Positions 28,358 to 37,877 of a stretch of DNA of 64,000 nucleotides are shown in pieces. Position numbers and translations under genes: made by a program. The DNA is from Erwinia rhapontici (lineage in GTDB: Bacteria; Pseudomonadota; Gammaproteobacteria; Enterobacterales; Enterobacteriaceae), in the NCBI RefSeq assembly GCF_012271765.1, contig NZ_VRKO01000005.1, forward strand, positions 124,001 through 188,000, written 5' to 3'. The notes under the pieces were generated by a model. That model was not told the DNA's origin. It searched no databases and saw only the letters and a list, made by a program, of their open reading frames with translations. Within the stretch, counting starts at the first letter, position 1; each line of letters begins with the position of its first letter.

Positions 28358-28500
28358 GTTTTAAAATTTACAGCGAGCGCGATCTTGCGGGGAGGGGGCC
28401 AGTTTGAGGTAAGCCGGACGTCACGCGACAGGACGTCGCGTGCCGAGGCCCGCAGGGATGCGTCTTTTGCCGATCCGGCGTGCTCAAACTGGCCCCAGAC
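28358..28500. repeat. R2 structured repeat with covarying terminal inverted repeats, copy 1
   Basis: It begins GTTTTAAAATTTACAGCGA. Terminal inverted repeats GGCCAGTTTGAG (28397-28408) and CTCAAACTGGCC (28483-28494) are perfect. An inner stem GCCGGA/TCCGGC (28413-28418, 28474-28479) and a hairpin CACGCGAC-AGGAC-GTCGCGTG (28422-28442) nest inside. In the copy at 36.6 kb the arms differ but still pair. No reading frame of substance. Confidence 0.85.
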
Positions 28501-28616
28501 CGGTCGCTGAACAGGCAGCCAGTACCAGACCGGTTGCTGAACAGGTAGCCAGTACCAGACCGGTCGCTGAACAGGCAGCCAGTACCAGACCGGTCGCTGA
28601 ACAGGCAGCCAGTAAA
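28497..28616. repeat. Four tandem copies of a 30-bp unit after malT
   Basis: The unit AGACCGGTCGCTGAACAGGC plus AGCCAGTACC is repeated four times; copy 2 has single T substitutions (GGTTGC, GGTAGC) and the last copy ends AGTAAA. It extends the right end of R2 to within 17 bp of the malT stop codon. There are no spacers, so it is not a CRISPR array. Confidence 0.93.
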
Positions 28617-28632
28617 AGCATTTCCGGGGCCC

Positions 28633-31359
28633 TTACGCCCCGTACCCCATCACTTGCAACAGATGCTGTGCCTGCTGCACGGCTTCCTGACGGTGCGCCA
28701 CGCCCAGCTTCTGATACAGATTACGGATATGGGTTTTGATGGTAGTGGAGGCCACGTCCAGCTCCCCGGCTATCTGGTCGTTGCTGTAGCCAGAATAAAT
28801 CAACCCCAGTACCTGCCATTCACGCTGGGTGAGCGGGCTGGTGCGGATCAGCTCCGGCACCTGCGGATGCGTCAGCAGTTTATTGACAAAACCTTCGTCG
28901 AAATGCGCAAACTTATGGCGATGATGCTGGTTAATCTCGCGTAAAATCAGCTGCGCCCGGCGCTGCTCCAGGTCGGGCAGCAGGTTAAGCTGGATCAGCT
29001 GACGCAGCTGCTGCGCCATCATCTCCCCTTCAATCACAAAGTGGCTGATAAACCCGGTGCGGTTCGCCAGCCCCAGCGCTTCAATCAGGGCATGCTGCGC
29101 TTCCCCTTTGCGGCCGGTGTGCCAGTAAAGCAGGTTGCTCAGCAGCAGGTTGCGGTTCAGGTCGCTGGTCAGGCGCAGCTGGCGCGCATTCTGATTCAGC
29201 TCATCCAGCACCACTTCGGCTTCATCAAACTTCTCCAGCAGGATCTGCACGCGGGCGATATTACGCCACTGGCCCTGCTGGAAATGGTTATCGGCCATAT
29301 CGGGTTTACGCGCCTGTTGCAGCCACTGGCGTGCGGCGGCTTTATCGCCCACCATCTGCCAGTAGGTGACGCGCGGCTTGTCAGTGTTGGTCAGCCAGTC
29401 GATATGATACTGGCCGGTTTTCAGCAGCGCCTCGCAGCGTTGTAAATGATGATGGGCATTATCCAGCTGACCGCGTGCCAGCGAGCACTTCGCCAGCATG
29501 GCCAGGCACTGCAACTGCTGCTGGGGATGGAAGTTAGTCAGTATCTCCAGCCCCTGACGTGCGGCGTCTTCGGCATCGTCCAGGCGGGACCACGACCATA
29601 ACAGCTGCGATCGCAGACGCAGTAAAAACTCGTGCATCGGCAGCTGTTCAAGATGCTGTTCGCGCACCAGTTCGAACGCGCGATCCTGCATCTCAAACGC
29701 GGCCTGCAAAAAGCCCTGAGCGATAAGGATCTCGCTCTGCTGTATCAGTGCCCACAGCGCGTAGTGATAGGCTTCGTGACGGCGGGCAATCTGTTCCGTC
29801 TGCTGCATCAGCGGCAGGGCGCGGGCCAGGTCGCCTTTGCAGTGCTGGATCTCCCCGGTGACGGAGGTGGCAACAATCCGGCTGTAAAAGCTTTCATACG
29901 GCAGAAAACGAAGCGCCTCGGCCGCCAGCTGTTCCGCCTCATCCTGGCGTCCGTCATTGATGGCGACCTGCGCACGCAGCGCATTGAACTCCGCGTTCAG
30001 GTCCTGATCCATCACGATATCGCGCTTCTGCATCTCGCTTTCCGCCTGCGCCAGCAGGGTATCGACCTCAGCGTAGCGGTGCTGGCTCTGCGCCAGCCAG
30101 GCCTGCAACAGCACCAGCCTGGGGCTCTGGATCAGGCGGTCATAAGGCAGGGCGGCCAGGCACTCTTCCAGCAGCGCCAGCTCGCTCTGATTAAACAGTG
30201 ACCAGGCGTGTTGCAGCATAATATCGCGCAGCATATCGATGTCATCGGCACCCAGCGCGTGGTGGATTGCCTCCGCCGGGAACCCCTGCGCCAGCCAGCC
30301 TTCGGCGGCCGCACGGTGAATGGCGGGCAGCTCACTCGCCAGTTCCCACTGGCAGCGCTGACGCAGGAAGGTGGCGAACAGGGGATGGAAGCTGAACCAC
30401 TCGCCGCTGTCATCCATGCGGTGAATAAACAGGCCCTGACGCTCTAACTCTTCCAGACGCTGCTGGCCATTATCCCCCCCGGTCAGGCGCACAATCAGGG
30501 CATCGTTCATCGAGCGCAGCAACGAGCAGCGCAACAGGAAATCACGGGTCGGGGCATCGACGCGGTCCAGCACCTCATCCACCAGATAATCGGAAAGGTG
30601 GCTGGCGTTCAGCCCTGCCAGCTTACGCGCAGACTGCTGAGTCGATTGTCGTGAAGGCGTGCTGGACTGGCGCGCCGAGAGGGCAATCAGCTGTAAGGCG
30701 GTGGCCCAGCCCGCCACGTCATCACACAGACGGCTGCTGTCGGCCTGGTCGATGGGATCGTTAAGGCGGTTATCGAAAAATTGCTGCGTTTCAGGATGCG
30801 TAAAGGCCAGATGGGTGGCATTCAGTTCAAGCAGCTGTTCACGCACGCGTAGGTTGGCGATCCCCAGCGGCGGCAGGGTGCGCGAAAGCACCACCAGCGA
30901 GAGGTTCTCCGGCTGATGACGTAAAAAGAAACGCATCCCTTCATGGATCGCATCGTTGGTGATCAGATGATAATCATCGATCACCAGCAACAGCGGGCGA
31001 TGCCAGTCGGAGAGCTCGACGAACAGTTGGGCGAACAGCGCCGGCAGACTGGCGTACTGATGCTTCAGGCTCAGCGCTTCACTTTTGCCGCAATGGCCGC
31101 CGCAGGCCTGCTGGATGGCGGCAATCAGATAACTGGCAAAACGCTCCGGCAGGTTGTCGCTTTCATCAAGAGAATACCAGCCCAGATCGCTCTTACCCGC
31201 CGCCCAGTGCGCGACCAGCGTGGTTTTGCCATACCCCGCCGGGCTGCCGACCAGGGTCAGACGATAATGCGGCGCTGCCGACAGCCGGTTCAGCAGTCGG
31301 TCGCGCACCACGGTATTTTGCTGCCGCACCGGGCGGCTCAATTTTGATGGGATCAGCAT
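28633..31359 (-). CDS. malT: HTH-type transcriptional activator of the maltose regulon
   Basis: STAND-class activator that binds ATP and maltotriose, multimerises and activates mal promoters at MalT boxes. The protein is 908 residues (E. coli 901). The N-terminal NTPase domain carries Walker [11 protein letters not shown] (38-47) and Walker [12 protein letters not shown]. Winged-helix and helical-repeat sensor domains follow, and a LuxR-type helix-turn-helix lies at the C-terminus ([20 protein letters not shown], then [16 protein letters not shown]). It is divergent from malPQ, as in E. coli. Confidence 0.97.
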   Translation of the reverse strand: MLIPSKLSRPVRQQNTVVRDRLLNRLSAAPHYRLTLVGSPAGYGKTTLVAHWAAGKSDLGWYSLDESDNLPERFASYLIAAIQQACGGHCGKSEALSLKHQYASLPALFAQLFVELSDWHRPLLLVIDDYHLITNDAIHEGMRFFLRHQPENLSLVVLSRTLPPLGIANLRVREQLLELNATHLAFTHPETQQFFDNRLNDPIDQADSSRLCDDVAGWATALQLIALSARQSSTPSRQSTQQSARKLAGLNASHLSDYLVDEVLDRVDAPTRDFLLRCSLLRSMNDALIVRLTGGDNGQQRLEELERQGLFIHRMDDSGEWFSFHPLFATFLRQRCQWELASELPAIHRAAAEGWLAQGFPAEAIHHALGADDIDMLRDIMLQHAWSLFNQSELALLEECLAALPYDRLIQSPRLVLLQAWLAQSQHRYAEVDTLLAQAESEMQKRDIVMDQDLNAEFNALRAQVAINDGRQDEAEQLAAEALRFLPYESFYSRIVATSVTGEIQHCKGDLARALPLMQQTEQIARRHEAYHYALWALIQQSEILIAQGFLQAAFEMQDRAFELVREQHLEQLPMHEFLLRLRSQLLWSWSRLDDAEDAARQGLEILTNFHPQQQLQCLAMLAKCSLARGQLDNAHHHLQRCEALLKTGQYHIDWLTNTDKPRVTYWQMVGDKAAARQWLQQARKPDMADNHFQQGQWRNIARVQILLEKFDEAEVVLDELNQNARQLRLTSDLNRNLLLSNLLYWHTGRKGEAQHALIEALGLANRTGFISHFVIEGEMMAQQLRQLIQLNLLPDLEQRRAQLILREINQHHRHKFAHFDEGFVNKLLTHPQVPELIRTSPLTQREWQVLGLIYSGYSNDQIAGELDVASTTIKTHIRNLYQKLGVAHRQEAVQQAQHLLQVMGYGA

Positions 31360-31544
31360 TTTTTTTCGATTCTTTTGACGGTAGTCAGAGGGCGTAATAA
31401 TTATTTCGCAGCGTGTAATTAATCACTTTTTCTAAAGTCCTCCTTTGAAACATCGAATGCAACAATGTTACGTATTTACATGCTGTTAACTTGCTCTGCA
31501 TCACACTTCTAAAGACAAATTTTGCACCACTCCCCCTGACCCTG

Positions 31545-31600
31545 CATCCCCTCCGGCTACGCCCCGGTGCTCCTCCCCGTCTAATCGCTGGCGGGAGGAT
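31545..31600. promoter_or_regulatory. MalT boxes of the malPQ promoter
   Basis: Three sites resemble the MalT box GGGGA(T/G)GAGG: minus-strand GGGGAGGAGC at 31569-31578 (9 of 10), a weaker minus-strand GGAGGGGATG at 31545-31554, and plus-strand GCGGGAGGAT at 31591-31600. They lie in the malT-malP gap, and an insertion-like repeat now separates them from malP. The exact promoter start is not clear. Confidence 0.55.
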
Positions 31601-31637
31601 GTTGCACGTCGTAGAAGGCTTCAGCATAGGGATATAA

Positions 31638-31781
31638 GAGCTTATCCCATTAGGCTATTTTACTTGCCATTTTGGCCCTGGGCAGTGCTCAAAATCCTCA
31701 CGTACTGCGTGTACGCTCCGGTTTTTCCGCGCTGTCCGTGTCCAAACTGGCCGCGACAATGACGCCTACTGGGATAGGCTC
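31638..31781. repeat. R3: TIR-bounded palindromic element in the malT-malP gap
   Basis: A 144-bp non-coding element bounded by imperfect 18-bp inverted repeats, GAGCTTATCCCATTAGGC (31638-31655) and the complement of GAGCCTATCCCAGTAGGC (31764-31781). It has an inner palindrome around CGTACTGCGTGTACG. It resembles dispersed enterobacterial intergenic repeats (ERIC-like in size and form, not in sequence) that I recall from related genomes. It lies between the MalT boxes and the malP start, so malP is transcribed through it or from a promoter inside it. Confidence 0.7.
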
Positions 31782-31825
31782 TAACACTCTACTTTCCTAC
31801 AGATTCCCGAATAAAGAGGCATGTG

Positions 31826-34228
31826 ATGCAGGTGACGTTAGATAAAACACAGTTTATCGCTGCGCTAAAACGCCAGTGGCAGGGGTTCGGTTTGCAGCAG
31901 GCGCAGGATATGACGCCCCACCAGTGGTGGCAGGCGACCAGTGCGGCGTTATCAGAACAACTGAACGCACAGCCTGCACCCGCAGCGACCCGGCAGCCGC
32001 AGCGCCATGTGAACTACATTTCGATGGAATTTCTGATTGGCCGTCTGACCGCCAACAACCTGATCAACCTGGGCTGGTATGACACGGTCAGCCAGGCGCT
32101 GAAAGAGCAGGGCGTTGAGCTGGCCGATGTGCTGGAGCAGGAGACCGATCCGGCGCTGGGCAACGGCGGGCTGGGGCGTCTGGCGGCCTGTTTCCTTGAC
32201 TCGATGGCCACCGTCGGGCAGCCCGCTACGGGCTATGGCCTGAATTATCAGTACGGTCTGTTCCGCCAGTCCTTTAAAGAGGGCCAGCAGCAGGAAGCCC
32301 CGGACAACTGGCATCGCGAAAGCTATCCGTGGTTCAGCCACAACAGCGCGCTGTCAGTCGATGTCGCCTTCGGCGGCAAACTGGTGAAGAACGCGCAGGG
32401 CGCAGAGCAGTGGCAGCCCGCGTTTACGCTGCGCGGTGAAGCCTGGGATCTGCCGGTGGTGGGGTATCAAAATGGCGTCACCCAGCCGCTGCGTCTGTGG
32501 CAGGCCACCGACGTGCATCCGTTCGATCTGACGCTGTTTAACGACGGCGCGTTCCTGAAGGCGGAGCAGAAAGGTATCGATGCCGCGAAGCTGACGAAAG
32601 TGCTGTATCCGAATGACAACCACGATGCCGGAAAACGGCTGCGCCTGATGCAGCAGTATTTCCAGTGTGCCTGTTCGGTCGCCGACATTCTGCGCCGTCA
32701 TCACTTCCTCGGGCGCGCCATTCAGGATCTGCCCGACTATGAGGTGATCCAGCTGAACGACACCCACCCGACTATCGCCATCCCGGAGCTGCTGCGTATT
32801 CTGCTCGACGAGCACCAGCTGGAGTGGGACGCGGCCTGGGCGATCGTCCAGAAGACCTTCGCCTACACCAACCATACCCTGATGCCGGAAGCGCTGGAGT
32901 GCTGGGATGAGAAGCTGGTACGCAGCCTGCTGCCGCGCCACTTCTCGCTGATCAAAGCCATTAATGCCCGCTTTAAGAAAGTGGTGGAAAAACAGTGGCC
33001 GGGCGACAAAGCAGTGTGGGAAAAACTCTCGGTGCACCAGAACCGTCAGGTGCGCATGGCCAACCTGTGCGTGGTCAGCGGCTTTGCGGTGAACGGCGTG
33101 GCGGCGCTGCACTCTGAGCTGGTGGTAAAAGATCTGTTCCCGGAGTACCACCAGCTGTGGCCAAACAAATTCCACAACGTCACCAACGGCATCACCCCGC
33201 GCCGCTGGTTAAAGCAGTGCAACCCGGCGCTCTCTGCGCTGCTCGATGACACGCTGAAAACCGAATGGGTGAATAACCTCGATGCGCTGCAAGGGCTGGA
33301 GCCTTTCGCCGATGATGCGGCGTTCTGCCAGCGCTATCAGCAGATTAAGCGTGATAACAAAATCACACTGGCCGCGTACGTGAAGCAGGTCACCGGAATT
33401 GTGCTTAACCCGGAAGCGATTTTCGACGTGCAGATCAAACGTCTGCACGAGTACAAACGTCAGCATCTCAACCTGCTGCACATTTTGTCGCTCTACCGCC
33501 AGCTGCGTGATAACCCGCAAAGGGATATGGCACCGCGCGTGTTCCTGTTTGGTGCCAAAGCCGCGCCGGGCTATTACCTGGCGAAAAACATTATTTACGC
33601 CATCAACCAGGTGGCAGAGAAGATCAATCACGATCCGCTGGTGGGCGATCGTCTGAAAGTGGTGTTTATCCCGGATTACCGTGTTTCGGTGGCGGAGCTG
33701 ATGATCCCGGCGGCGGACGTCTCTGAGCAGATCTCAACCGCAGGTAAAGAGGCCTCCGGCACCGGCAACATGAAGCTGGCACTGAATGGCGCGCTGACCG
33801 TCGGCACGCTCGACGGGGCCAACGTCGAGATCGCCGAACAGGTGGGCGAAGACAATATCTTTATCTTCGGCAACACCGTCGATCAGGTGAAAGCGTTGCA
33901 GGCCAGTGGCTACGATCCGCTGAGCATCCGCAAGAAAGACAAGCACCTGGACAGCATCCTGAAAGAGCTGGAAAACGGCTTCTTCAGCAACGGCGATAAG
34001 CAGGCGTTCAGCCTGATGCTCGACAGCCTGCTGGGAGGCGGGGATCCGTATCTGGTGCTGGCCGATTTCGCGGATTACTGCGCCGCGCAGCAGAAGGTGG
34101 ATGCCCTGTATCGCAACAGCGATGAGTGGACGCGTAAAACCATCCTCAATACCGCCCGCGTCGGGATGTTCAGTTCAGACCGCTCGATCCGCGATTATCA
34201 GCAGCGTATCTGGCAGGCGAAACGCTAA
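31826..34228 (+). CDS. malP: Maltodextrin phosphorylase
   Basis: PLP-dependent glycogen/starch phosphorylase family enzyme (GT35) that releases glucose 1-phosphate from maltodextrins in the cytoplasm. The protein is 800 residues (E. coli 797). The PLP-lysine region is [16 protein letters not shown] with [12 protein letters not shown] after it, and the N-terminal motifs [10 protein letters not shown] and [16 protein letters not shown] are present. The ATG at 31826 was chosen over an adjacent GTG because GAGG lies 6 bases upstream and the length fits. malQ follows after 9 bp. Confidence 0.97.
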   Translation: MQVTLDKTQFIAALKRQWQGFGLQQAQDMTPHQWWQATSAALSEQLNAQPAPAATRQPQRHVNYISMEFLIGRLTANNLINLGWYDTVSQALKEQGVELADVLEQETDPALGNGGLGRLAACFLDSMATVGQPATGYGLNYQYGLFRQSFKEGQQQEAPDNWHRESYPWFSHNSALSVDVAFGGKLVKNAQGAEQWQPAFTLRGEAWDLPVVGYQNGVTQPLRLWQATDVHPFDLTLFNDGAFLKAEQKGIDAAKLTKVLYPNDNHDAGKRLRLMQQYFQCACSVADILRRHHFLGRAIQDLPDYEVIQLNDTHPTIAIPELLRILLDEHQLEWDAAWAIVQKTFAYTNHTLMPEALECWDEKLVRSLLPRHFSLIKAINARFKKVVEKQWPGDKAVWEKLSVHQNRQVRMANLCVVSGFAVNGVAALHSELVVKDLFPEYHQLWPNKFHNVTNGITPRRWLKQCNPALSALLDDTLKTEWVNNLDALQGLEPFADDAAFCQRYQQIKRDNKITLAAYVKQVTGIVLNPEAIFDVQIKRLHEYKRQHLNLLHILSLYRQLRDNPQRDMAPRVFLFGAKAAPGYYLAKNIIYAINQVAEKINHDPLVGDRLKVVFIPDYRVSVAELMIPAADVSEQISTAGKEASGTGNMKLALNGALTVGTLDGANVEIAEQVGEDNIFIFGNTVDQVKALQASGYDPLSIRKKDKHLDSILKELENGFFSNGDKQAFSLMLDSLLGGGDPYLVLADFADYCAAQQKVDALYRNSDEWTRKTILNTARVGMFSSDRSIRDYQQRIWQAKR

Positions 34229-34237
34229 GGAGCCCCC

Positions 34238-36325
34238 ATGGAGCACAACACACTGGAGCAGGCGGCCAGGGAAGCGGGGATCTCCTCCGGCTTTATTAAT
34301 GCGCACGGGCAGCAGCAGGCGATTGCCGCGGAAACCAAACGCGAGCTGTTAACCGCGATGGGCTGGACGGGGGAGCGCCGTCAGGCCTCCACGCCCGTAC
34401 CGGGGGTAAAAGTTTTCGTCGCGGGCCAGCGTCTGGCGCTGCCGGTCGAGGGCGACGGTGAATACCTCTGGACGTTGCAACTGGAGAGTGGGGCCACCCA
34501 GCGCGGCCGGATTAGCGGCAAAATGACGCTGGCGCTGGCGGGGAAAATCCCGCCGGGTTACCACCAGCTGACCCTGACGCAGGAGGCGCAGACCTGGGAT
34601 TGCCGGGTGATTGTTGCCCCGAAGCGCTGCTATGAACCGGACGCCTTGCTGGCCGGAAAAAAGCTGTGGGGCGCCTGCGTGCAGCTTTATACGCTGCGTT
34701 CGGACAGTAACTGGGGCATCGGTGATTTTGGCGACCTCAGTCTGCTGCTGAAGAAGATTGCCGAACGCGGCGGGGCTTTTGTCGGGCTGAACCCGATCCA
34801 TGCGCTCTATCCGGCCAACCCGGTGGCGGCCAGCCCTTACAGCCCGTCGTCGCGCCGCTGGCTGAACGTGGTCTATATCGACGTCAGTGCGGTGGACGAT
34901 TTCAGGCAGAGCGAGGCGGCACAGCACTGGTGGCGGTTGCCCGACACGCAGCAACGCTTAACGGCGGCACGTGCCAGCCACGAGGTGGACTATGCCTGCG
35001 TGATGCCGCTGAAGCTGGAAGGCCTGCGCCTGGCGTACGCGCATTTCCTCGGGCGTAAGCCGCAGGATGCGCAGGTTAAAGCGCTGGCAAACTTTACCCG
35101 CCAGGGGGGCGAAAGCCTGTGGTTACAGGCCGCTTTTGATGCGCTGTACGCACATCTGGTGCAGGAAAACGGCATCGCTACGGGCTGGAACCACTGGCCG
35201 GAGCAGTATCATGATGCCCGCGGCCCGGCGGTGCGGGCGTTTTGCGAGCAGCACGCGCAGGAGGTGGAGTTTTATCTGTGGCTCCAGTGGCTGGCGGAAA
35301 CCCAGTTCGCGCAGTGCTATCACACCAGCCAGCAGCAGCAGATGTCGATGGGGTTGTATCGCGATCTGGCGGTGGGCGTGGTGGGCGGAGGCGCTGAAAC
35401 CTGGAGCGACGGCGAACTGTACTGCCTGAAAGCGTCGGTGGGTGCGCCACCGGATATCCTTGGTCCGCTGGGCCAGAACTGGGATCTGCGCCCGATGGAC
35501 CCGCATGTGATGGTCAACCGGGGCTATCAGCCGTTTATCGATCTGCTGCGGGCCAATATGACCCACTGCGGCGCGCTGCGCATTGATCATGTGATGGCGC
35601 TGCTGCGTCTGTGGTGGATCCCGGCGGGCGAGACGGCGGATAAAGGCGCGTATGTGCACTATCCGGTGGACGATCTGCTGGCGATCCTCGCGCTGGAGAG
35701 TCAGCGGCATCGCTGTATGGTGATCGGCGAAGATCTGGGCACGGTGCCGGTGGAGATCGTCAGCAAGCTGCGCGAGGGCGGGGTTTACTCCTACAAGGTG
35801 CTCTATTTTGAGCGCGATGAAGAGAACAACTTCCGTGCGCCGCAGTCGTATCCGGTGCAGGCGATGGCCACCATCACCACGCATGATCTGCCGACGCTGC
35901 GCGGCTACTGGCAGGCAGACGATCTGACGCTGGGGAAAACGCTCGGACTGTATCGCGACGAGAGCGTGTTGCAGGAGCTGTACCTTGACCGGGCACGTGC
36001 GCGTCAGGGGCTGCTCGACGGGCTGCATCATTACGACTGCATTCCGAAGAAAACCGGCAGCCATGCGGAGCTGATGGCGATGACCCCGGTGATTAACCGT
36101 GGCCTGCAACGCTATGTGGCCGACAGTGCCAGTGCGCTGCTGGGCTTGCAGCCAGAGGACTGGCTGGATATGTCCACCCCGGTGAACGTGCCGGGCACCA
36201 GCGATGAGTATCCGAACTGGCGGCGTAAGCTCTCCCATACGCTGGAGGAGATGTTCGCGGATGACCAGGTGAATAAGCTGATTAAAGACCTGGATAAACG
36301 GCGGCGTAAGGTGTCGGTAAGCTGA
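34238..36325 (+). CDS. malQ: 4-alpha-glucanotransferase (amylomaltase)
   Basis: GH77 amylomaltase that transfers maltosyl and longer units between maltodextrins and releases glucose, complementing MalP. The protein is 695 residues (E. coli 694). GH77 features include WGACVQLYTLRSDSNWGIGD, SPYSPSSRRWLNVVYID, the nucleophile region ALRIDHVMALLRLWWIP and the acid/base region CMVIGEDLGTVP. AAGGAG lies just before the start. It is cotranscribed with malP and ends at a strong terminator. Confidence 0.97.
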   Translation: MEHNTLEQAAREAGISSGFINAHGQQQAIAAETKRELLTAMGWTGERRQASTPVPGVKVFVAGQRLALPVEGDGEYLWTLQLESGATQRGRISGKMTLALAGKIPPGYHQLTLTQEAQTWDCRVIVAPKRCYEPDALLAGKKLWGACVQLYTLRSDSNWGIGDFGDLSLLLKKIAERGGAFVGLNPIHALYPANPVAASPYSPSSRRWLNVVYIDVSAVDDFRQSEAAQHWWRLPDTQQRLTAARASHEVDYACVMPLKLEGLRLAYAHFLGRKPQDAQVKALANFTRQGGESLWLQAAFDALYAHLVQENGIATGWNHWPEQYHDARGPAVRAFCEQHAQEVEFYLWLQWLAETQFAQCYHTSQQQQMSMGLYRDLAVGVVGGGAETWSDGELYCLKASVGAPPDILGPLGQNWDLRPMDPHVMVNRGYQPFIDLLRANMTHCGALRIDHVMALLRLWWIPAGETADKGAYVHYPVDDLLAILALESQRHRCMVIGEDLGTVPVEIVSKLREGGVYSYKVLYFERDEENNFRAPQSYPVQAMATITTHDLPTLRGYWQADDLTLGKTLGLYRDESVLQELYLDRARARQGLLDGLHHYDCIPKKTGSHAELMAMTPVINRGLQRYVADSASALLGLQPEDWLDMSTPVNVPGTSDEYPNWRRKLSHTLEEMFADDQVNKLIKDLDKRRRKVSVS

Positions 36326-36344
36326 GGTTAATGCAGTAAAAAGA

Positions 36345-36374
36345 GGGTTCCTTCTGGTGGGGGAACCCTTTTTT
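36345..36374 (+). terminator. Terminator of malPQ
   Basis: GGGTTCC (36345-36351) pairs with GGAACCC (36362-36368) and is followed by TTTTTT, 19 bp after the malQ stop. Confidence 0.9.
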
Positions 36375-36485
36375 GTTGGGTAAAAACCATCATAATCAGG
36401 GGGCGGCCACTGAGGTATTCCTATAAAACTACACGGGCATTATCCGTGGCCGGTCTTCTGTTCCGATCGACCAGTGACGCAGGTC

Positions 36486-36594
36486 TGCACGATGGTCCAG
36501 GTCAACGTCAAGGGCGTTTCGCTTTCCCGCTGTGCTTCCTCAGCGCTGCTGAATGCCGCCTGAACGTCAAAACCCAGGTCAACATCCAAACCAA
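36486..36594 (+). repeat. R1 repeat, copy C, internally deleted
   Basis: The R1 head (GGTCAACGTCAAGGGCG through CCCGCTG) is joined directly to the R1 tail (TGCTTCCTCAGCGCTGCTGA, then GCCGCCTGAACGTCAAAACC); almost the whole hairpin-bearing body present in copy B is missing. The flanking TGCACGATGG upstream is the same as in copy B. It is a deletion derivative similar in form to a MITE. Confidence 0.85.
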
Positions 36595-36620
36595 TTCGCA
36601 GAGAGCGTCATGTTATTGCT

Positions 36621-36765
36621 GTTTTAAAACTTACAGCGAACAATCGTTCTGCGGGGATGGGGCCAGTCTGAGGTAAGCCGGACGTCACGCACCAGGGATG
36701 GTGCGTGCCGAGGCCCGCAGGGAGGCGGTTGTTGCCGATCCGGCGTGCTCAGACTGGCCTCAGAC
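36621..36765. repeat. R2 structured repeat, copy 2
   Basis: It begins GTTTTAAAACTTACAGCGA. Terminal inverted repeats GGCCAGTCTGAG (36661-36672) and CTCAGACTGGCC (36748-36759) differ from copy 1 in both arms by one matching change. The inner stem GCCGGA/TCCGGC (36677-36682, 36739-36744) is unchanged. The hairpin CACGCACCA-GGGA-TGGTGCGTG (36686-36707) replaces CACGCGAC/GTCGCGTG of copy 1. It follows the R1 copy C by 27 bp, as copy 1 follows copy B. Confidence 0.85.
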
Positions 36766-36886
36766 CTGAAGCCAGTCTGTCAGCCATTAATATTGGTGGG
36801 GAGCCCCCAGTGGGCGGCCTTTGCGAGAGGCCCTTGTAGCGTGGCTGTTCAGAACTCACAGCAGCAACCCCTCGCTGACCTGACAT

Positions 36887-36913
36887 AAAAAAGGGCGGCT
36901 TATTCAGCCGCCC
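36887..36913 (-). terminator. Terminator of malEFG
   Basis: On the minus strand GGGCGGCT-GAATA-AGCCGCCC is followed by TTTTTT, about 60 bp after the malG stop. Confidence 0.9.
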
Positions 36914-36974
36914 AGGACACAGGAAAAAGTACTACACCCGTTACCGGGATAACGCGCAAAAACATCGTTATAAA

Positions 36975-37865
36975 CTAACCCTTCACCCCGCCCGCCGTCA
37001 GCCCACCTACCAGCCAGCGCTGGGCAATCAGGAACACCGCCGTAATCGGGATGGCTGAGAGAATAGCGGCAGCGGCGAAGTCGCCCCACAGATAGTTCTG
37101 CGGGTTAAGGTACTGCTGCATTCCCACCGCCAGCGTGTAGCTGTTCACATCGCGCAACAGCAGCGAGGCCACCGGCACTTCGGTAATGGCGGCAATAAAC
37201 GACAGAATAAACACCACCGACAGAATCGGCACCGACAGCGGCAGCAGCACCAGGCGAAACGCCTGCCACGGTGAGGCACCGTCCAGCGCGGCGGCTTCCT
37301 CCAGCGAACTGTCGATGGTTTCGAAATAGCCTTTGATCGTCCACACGTGCAGGGCGATGCCGCCCATATAGGCGAAGATCACCCCGCCATGCGTGTTCAG
37401 CCCAAGGAACGGGATGTAAATGCCCAGGCGGTCAAACAGGGCGTAGAGCGCCACCAGTGACAGCACCGCCGGGAACATCTGGAAGATCAACATGCCTTTC
37501 AGCAGCGAACTTTTGCCACGAAACTTCATGCGGGCAAAAGCATAGGCGCAGGTGGTGGAAAGCGCCACTATTCCCACGGCGGTGATCCCGGCGATCTTGA
37601 TCGAGTTCCATAACCACAGCAGTACCGGGAACGGCGGCGGCGTCAGGCTGCCGTCACTGTTCGTTACGGTGATCCCCAGCGCCAGCTTCCAGTGATCCCA
37701 GGAGACCTGATCCGGGATCAGGCTGCCCGTGGCGAAGTTGCCCGGGCGCAGCGAGATGGTAAATACCATCAGCAGCGGGAACAGGATCAGCGCCAGAAAG
37801 CTCAGCAGTAACAGATGTGTGACCAGCAGCCTGACTTTTTGCGACCTCGGTTTTACCATTGGCAT
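36975..37865 (-). CDS. malG: Maltose ABC transporter permease MalG
   Basis: Inner-membrane permease of the MalFGK2 importer. The ATG at 37865 ([10 protein letters not shown]) gives 296 residues, exactly as in E. coli, and AGGAG lies 8 bases before it; a GTG three codons upstream is less likely. There are six membrane helices. The EAA loop that contacts MalK is visible in [18 protein letters not shown], and the C-terminus [10 protein letters not shown] is the tail that enters the MalF cavity region. It starts 12 bp after the malF stop. Confidence 0.97.
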   Translation of the reverse strand: MPMVKPRSQKVRLLVTHLLLLSFLALILFPLLMVFTISLRPGNFATGSLIPDQVSWDHWKLALGITVTNSDGSLTPPPFPVLLWLWNSIKIAGITAVGIVALSTTCAYAFARMKFRGKSSLLKGMLIFQMFPAVLSLVALYALFDRLGIYIPFLGLNTHGGVIFAYMGGIALHVWTIKGYFETIDSSLEEAAALDGASPWQAFRLVLLPLSVPILSVVFILSFIAAITEVPVASLLLRDVNSYTLAVGMQQYLNPQNYLWGDFAAAAILSAIPITAVFLIAQRWLVGGLTAGGVKG

Positions 37866-37877
37866 TGTTATCACTCC

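Noticed and set aside
27855..28364. Frames of about 170-186 codons on both strands in the R1 copy B region
   Set aside because: They run across the hairpins of R1, are not shared with the other R1 copies and have no family resemblance.
28497..28616. Possible CRISPR array
   Set aside because: The 30-bp units are directly adjacent, without unique spacers, and no cas genes are present.
24300..28633. A right-hand attachment site (repeat of the leuX 3' end)
   Set aside because: I looked for CCGGCCTTCGGCACC-like sequence by eye through the accessory region and found none; no border is claimed.
28440..28739. Plus-strand frame with repeated RPVAEQ-type peptides
   Set aside because: It is a translation of the 30-bp tandem repeat and of malT antisense; no initiation signal.
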